A DNA stretch of 6,805 nt from Vulcanimicrobiia bacterium (lineage in GTDB: Bacteria; Vulcanimicrobiota; Vulcanimicrobiia; Vulcanimicrobiales; Vulcanimicrobiaceae), in contig JANWKW010000033.1 in the NCBI GenBank assembly GCA_025451135.1, positions 1-6,805 of the forward strand. Direction: 5' to 3'. Each line of letters opens with the position of its first letter. Within the stretch, counting starts at the first letter, position 1. Below are positions 4,261-6,805 of this stretch, piece by piece. The notes beneath the pieces are model-generated. The model had not been told where the DNA came from. It searched no databases and saw only the letters and a program-made list of their open reading frames with translations. The translations under genes were made by a program, and so were the position numbers.

Positions 4261-6805
4261 ATGAAACGCATCGCGCTCTCCGCCGCCGTGCTGCTGACCG
4301 CGGCCGGCCTCTCGCCGGTGGATCTCGGCTCCATCTCGTGGCGGGATATCGGACCGGCGGTGCTGGGCGGCCGGCTCGACGCGGTCGCGGGCGTCCCCGG
4401 CGACCCGCGCACGATCTACCTCGGACATTCGTCCGGCGGCCTCTACAAGTCGACCGACGGCGGGCTCACCTTCGAGGCCATCTTCAGCGCCGGGACGTCG
4501 ACCGCGATCGGTGCCGTCGCCGTCGCGCCGAGCGATCCGCGGGTGGTCGTCGTCGGCACCGGCGAAGGCTTCCCGCGCAACACGGCCGCGATCGGCGACG
4601 GCGTGTTCGCCTCGAAGAACGCGGGCAAGACGTGGCGTTCGATCGGCCTGCGGCAGAGCGAGCACGTCGCGAAGATCGCGATCGATCCGCGCGACCCGCG
4701 CGTCATCCTGGTGGCGGCGCTCGGCCCGGAGTGGTCCCCGGGCGGCCAGCGCGGCATCTATCGCACGCAGGACGGCGGCGCGACCTGGACGCGCGTGCTC
4801 TACGTGAATCCGACCACCGGCGGCAGCGACGTGATCTTCGATCCGCGCGACCCGCGCGTCGTCTACGCGGGGACGTTCGATTTCCTCCGGCAGCCGTGGA
4901 CGTTTCGCGGCGGCGGCCCCGGCAGCGGACTCTTCCGGTCCGCAGACAACGGACGGACGTGGACCCGGCTGACGGATCCGCGCCTGCACGACGGACTCCC
5001 CGGCGGGACCATCAACCGGGTCGGCGTCTCGCTCTCGTACGCTCATCCGAACGTCGTGTACGCGCTCGTGCCGACCAAGCACGGCATCCTCTACCGTTCG
5101 AACGACGCAGGCGCGCATTGGAGGCTCGTCAACGCGAGCCCGGACCTGGTCTTCCGGCCGTTCTACTTCTCGCAGGTCAGGGCCGATCCGAAGGATCCGG
5201 ACCGCGTCTATCTGGCGTCCGGCGGCAACAGCGTCTCGACCGACGGCGGCAAGAAGTTCGTGCCGCTCGGCGGCGGCGGCGACAATCACGATCTGTGGAT
5301 CGATCCGAAGGATCCGGACCGGATCCTCAATGGCAGCGATATGGGATTCGACCTCTCGGTCGATCGCGGCCGGACGTGGAGTCTGATCGACACCGTTCCG
5401 TTCGCGCAGGTCTATCGCGTCGGGTACGACCGCGCGACGCCCTATCACGTCATGGGCGGGATGCAGGACCACGAGGTGTGGTGGGGGCCGAACACGCTCT
5501 GGAACGACGACGGCGTCACCGGCGGCGCGTGGCGCAATATCTCGCAATGGGGGGACGGCCAGTACGCGCTCGCCGATCCGCTCCATCCCGACGTCGTCTA
5601 CGAAGACACGCACTTCGGCGACATCGTGCGGCGGGATCTCGCGACCGGCGAGGCGCGCTTCATCTCGCCGCAGCCGTTGATCACCTTCGGAACGGGAGCG
5701 CGCGCGTATCCGTATCGCTTCAACTGGAGCGCGCCGATCGCGATCTCGCCGAACGATCCTGCGGCGGTCTATTTCGGCGGCGACGTGCTCTTCCGGACGA
5801 CCGACCAGGGCGCGCATTGGCAGGCCGTCAGCCCGGATCTCTCGCAGCCGTGCGATCCGGCCAAGCTCGGCCCGAGCGGCGGCCCGCTGGTGCACGACAA
5901 CACCAACGCCGAGACGTACTGCACCATCTACGCGATCTCGGAAGACGCCAAGGATGCGAAGACCCTGTGGGCCGGCACCGACAACGGCCACCTCGACCTC
6001 ACGCGCGACGGCGGCGCGACCTGGAAGGACGTCGTCGCGAACGTGCCCGGGCTGCCGCCGCGATCGTGGGTCGCATCGATCCGTGCGTCGGAGACGACGC
6101 CCGGCACGGCCTACGTCGCGTTCGATCGACACCGCTTCGGCGATCGACGCCCGTACGCGTACGTCACGACCGACTACGGCGCGACCTGGCGGAACGTCTC
6201 AAGCGGACTGCCGTCGTACGTCTACGTCGTCCTCGAGGATCCGCGTCAGCCGGACCTGCTCTTCGCCGGGACCGAACGGGGCGTCTGGGCCTCCTTCGAT
6301 CGCGGCGCCCATTGGACGAGCCTGCAGCTGGGCGAGCCACCGGTGCCCGTCTACGATCTGAAGATCCAACCCGATGCGAACGACCTGATCGCGGGCACGC
6401 ACGGACGCGGGTTCGCCATCCTCGACGACCTGGCACCGCTCGAAGGGCTCGCGGCCGCGGCGCGCGCGCCGGCCGCGCTCTTCGCACCGGCGACCGCCTG
6501 GCGGTACGTCTCGCGTCCGGTCACCGAATACGGTCGCGGCGAGTTCGTCGCGCCGAACAAGCCGTACGGCGCGACCCTCACCTACTATCTCTCGCCGCAG
6601 GTCGCGTCGAAGAAGAAGGGCGCCACGGTGGACCTGCACATCCTCGATGCGGCCGGTAAGGTCGTGCGGACGCTGCGCGGACCGGCGAAGCGCGGCCTCG
6701 ATCAAATCGTCTGGGATCTGCAGATGGGTCCGCCGGGCGGCCGTACCGCGGTCCAGGATGCGCGACCGTATTACGTCTTCTACTCGCTGCACATCGACGG
6801 TCCCG
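4261..6805 (+). CDS. Exported BNR/Asp-box beta-propeller protein (3' end outside window)
   Basis: The frame is open for 848 codons to the right edge. Residues 1 to about 20 look like a signal peptide (MKR, then a hydrophobic stretch), with no lipobox cysteine. At least 11 Asp-box motifs of the S/T-x-D-x-G-x-x-W/F type follow, at residues 64-71, 118-125, 169-176, 227-234, 280-287, 326-333, 366-373, 513-520, 581-588, 636-643 and 678-685. Many are preceded by a blade strand of the type DPRDPRVVYAGT. This fits one large or two tandem beta-propellers, as in sortilin/VPS10-like and GH74-like folds. Family hallmarks include DNHDLWIDP (341-349), GGMQDHEVW (399-407) and GTHGRGFAILDDL (712-724). From about residue 787 a FlgD-like Ig domain begins (HILDAAGKVVRTL, then IVWDLQ). 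Such proteins are often labelled 'glycosyl hydrolase', but no catalytic residues can be assigned here and the function is unknown. The only cysteines are C531 and C554. The ATG at 4261 sits at the signal peptide; the leader may be very short. The gene is divergent from the cyclase. Confidence 0.92.
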   Translation, partial: MKRIALSAAVLLTAAGLSPVDLGSISWRDIGPAVLGGRLDAVAGVPGDPRTIYLGHSSGGLYKSTDGGLTFEAIFSAGTSTAIGAVAVAPSDPRVVVVGTGEGFPRNTAAIGDGVFASKNAGKTWRSIGLRQSEHVAKIAIDPRDPRVILVAALGPEWSPGGQRGIYRTQDGGATWTRVLYVNPTTGGSDVIFDPRDPRVVYAGTFDFLRQPWTFRGGGPGSGLFRSADNGRTWTRLTDPRLHDGLPGGTINRVGVSLSYAHPNVVYALVPTKHGILYRSNDAGAHWRLVNASPDLVFRPFYFSQVRADPKDPDRVYLASGGNSVSTDGGKKFVPLGGGGDNHDLWIDPKDPDRILNGSDMGFDLSVDRGRTWSLIDTVPFAQVYRVGYDRATPYHVMGGMQDHEVWWGPNTLWNDDGVTGGAWRNISQWGDGQYALADPLHPDVVYEDTHFGDIVRRDLATGEARFISPQPLITFGTGARAYPYRFNWSAPIAISPNDPAAVYFGGDVLFRTTDQGAHWQAVSPDLSQPCDPAKLGPSGGPLVHDNTNAETYCTIYAISEDAKDAKTLWAGTDNGHLDLTRDGGATWKDVVANVPGLPPRSWVASIRASETTPGTAYVAFDRHRFGDRRPYAYVTTDYGATWRNVSSGLPSYVYVVLEDPRQPDLLFAGTERGVWASFDRGAHWTSLQLGEPPVPVYDLKIQPDANDLIAGTHGRGFAILDDLAPLEGLAAAARAPAALFAPATAWRYVSRPVTEYGRGEFVAPNKPYGATLTYYLSPQVASKKKGATVDLHILDAAGKVVRTLRGPAKRGLDQIVWDLQMGPPGGRTAVQDARPYYVFYSLHIDGP
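4682..4704 (+). repeat. 23-bp direct repeat, copy 1 (blade-strand codons)
   Basis: These 23 bases recur identically at 4838-4860, 156 bp (exactly 52 codons) downstream. They encode the blade-entry sequence DPRDPRV in the propeller gene. The identity at DNA level, including synonymous positions, suggests recent duplication or conversion between neighbouring blades, or simply very narrow codon choice. Confidence 0.7.
4838..4860 (+). repeat. 23-bp direct repeat, copy 2 (blade-strand codons)
   Basis: Identical to 4682-4704 and in the same reading frame, encoding DPRDPRV ahead of the strand VYAGT. The bases on either side differ from copy 1, so the exact identity does not extend through the whole blade. 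Confidence 0.7.
5184..5204 (+). repeat. 21-bp direct repeat, copy 1 (DPKDPDR codons)
   Basis: Identical to 5301-5321, 117 bp (39 codons) downstream, in the same frame. It encodes DPKDPDR, a variant of the blade-entry motif seen earlier in the same protein. Confidence 0.7.
5301..5321 (+). repeat. 21-bp direct repeat, copy 2 (DPKDPDR codons)
   Basis: Second copy of the 21-bp repeat at 5184-5204, directly after the family hallmark DNHDLWI and before the strand RILNGS. It marks the next propeller blade. Confidence 0.7.

Noticed and set aside
4186..6132. Minus-strand open frame continuous with the cyclase gene, adding about 648 residues upstream of its signal peptide
   Set aside because: It lies exactly opposite the propeller gene, whose frame shows strong family motifs throughout. 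The extra protein is Arg/Ala/Asp-rich without recognisable domains, and a signal peptide begins at 4185. Long antisense frames are expected in GC-rich coding DNA.
4338..6659. 773-codon plus-strand open frame
   Set aside because: It is a shifted frame inside the propeller gene and very Arg-rich. The frame starting at 4261 holds all the Asp boxes and stays open to the edge.
1..6805. CRISPR array, insertion sequence, toxin-antitoxin or defence system
   Set aside because: No regularly spaced repeats, transposase motifs, terminal inverted repeats or small paired toxin-antitoxin genes were seen. All sizeable stretches are explained by the listed genes.

Overview
This GC-rich bacterial window (roughly two thirds G+C, with G/C-biased third codon positions throughout) holds five protein genes and one tRNA, tightly packed. 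The lineage cannot be fixed from sequence alone. A Gram-negative-type envelope is suggested by the periplasmic sensor of the cyclase and by a large exported beta-propeller protein. An uncultured high-GC phylum such as Eremiobacterota or Acidobacteriota is a guess, not a result.

Layout. (1) Positions 1-1815, minus strand: a copper export cassette. A 70-residue CopZ-type chaperone (1603-1815) is followed, with a 4-base GTGA overlap, by a CopA-type P1B ATPase (1-1606). The ATPase runs off the left edge after its nucleotide-binding domain. (2) Positions 1816-1890: a 75-nt divergent intergenic region carrying an 11-bp near-perfect inverted repeat. (3) Positions 1891-2394, plus strand: an unrecognised 167-residue protein with a helical N-terminus and a probable beta-sandwich. 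(4) Positions 2472-2547: a complete tRNA-Thr(CGU) with encoded CCA, followed by a clear bidirectional intrinsic terminator (2554-2585). (5) Positions 2632-4185, minus strand: a membrane diguanylate cyclase of the 7TMR-DISM-GGDEF type with intact catalytic and inhibitory motifs. (6) Positions 4186-4260: a second 75-nt divergent region, holding the promoter(s). (7) Positions 4261 to the right edge, plus strand: a large exported BNR/Asp-box beta-propeller protein with at least 11 Asp boxes and the start of a FlgD-like C-terminal domain.

How the genes work together. CopZ and CopA form one functional unit for cytosolic Cu(I) handling and export. The cyclase would turn an envelope signal into c-di-GMP. 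It shares an intergenic region with the propeller gene, which allows co-regulation but does not prove it. The 167-residue protein has no obvious partner. No mobile element, CRISPR array, phage gene or defence module is visible, and I found no convincing new biological system. The second-look items are modest: the inverted repeat by copZ, the lone cysteine pair in the propeller, a possible short or absent leader on the propeller gene, and the stand-alone beta-sandwich protein. Several very long open frames opposite the real genes (for example minus strand 6132 to 4186 and plus strand 47-1618) are composition artefacts.
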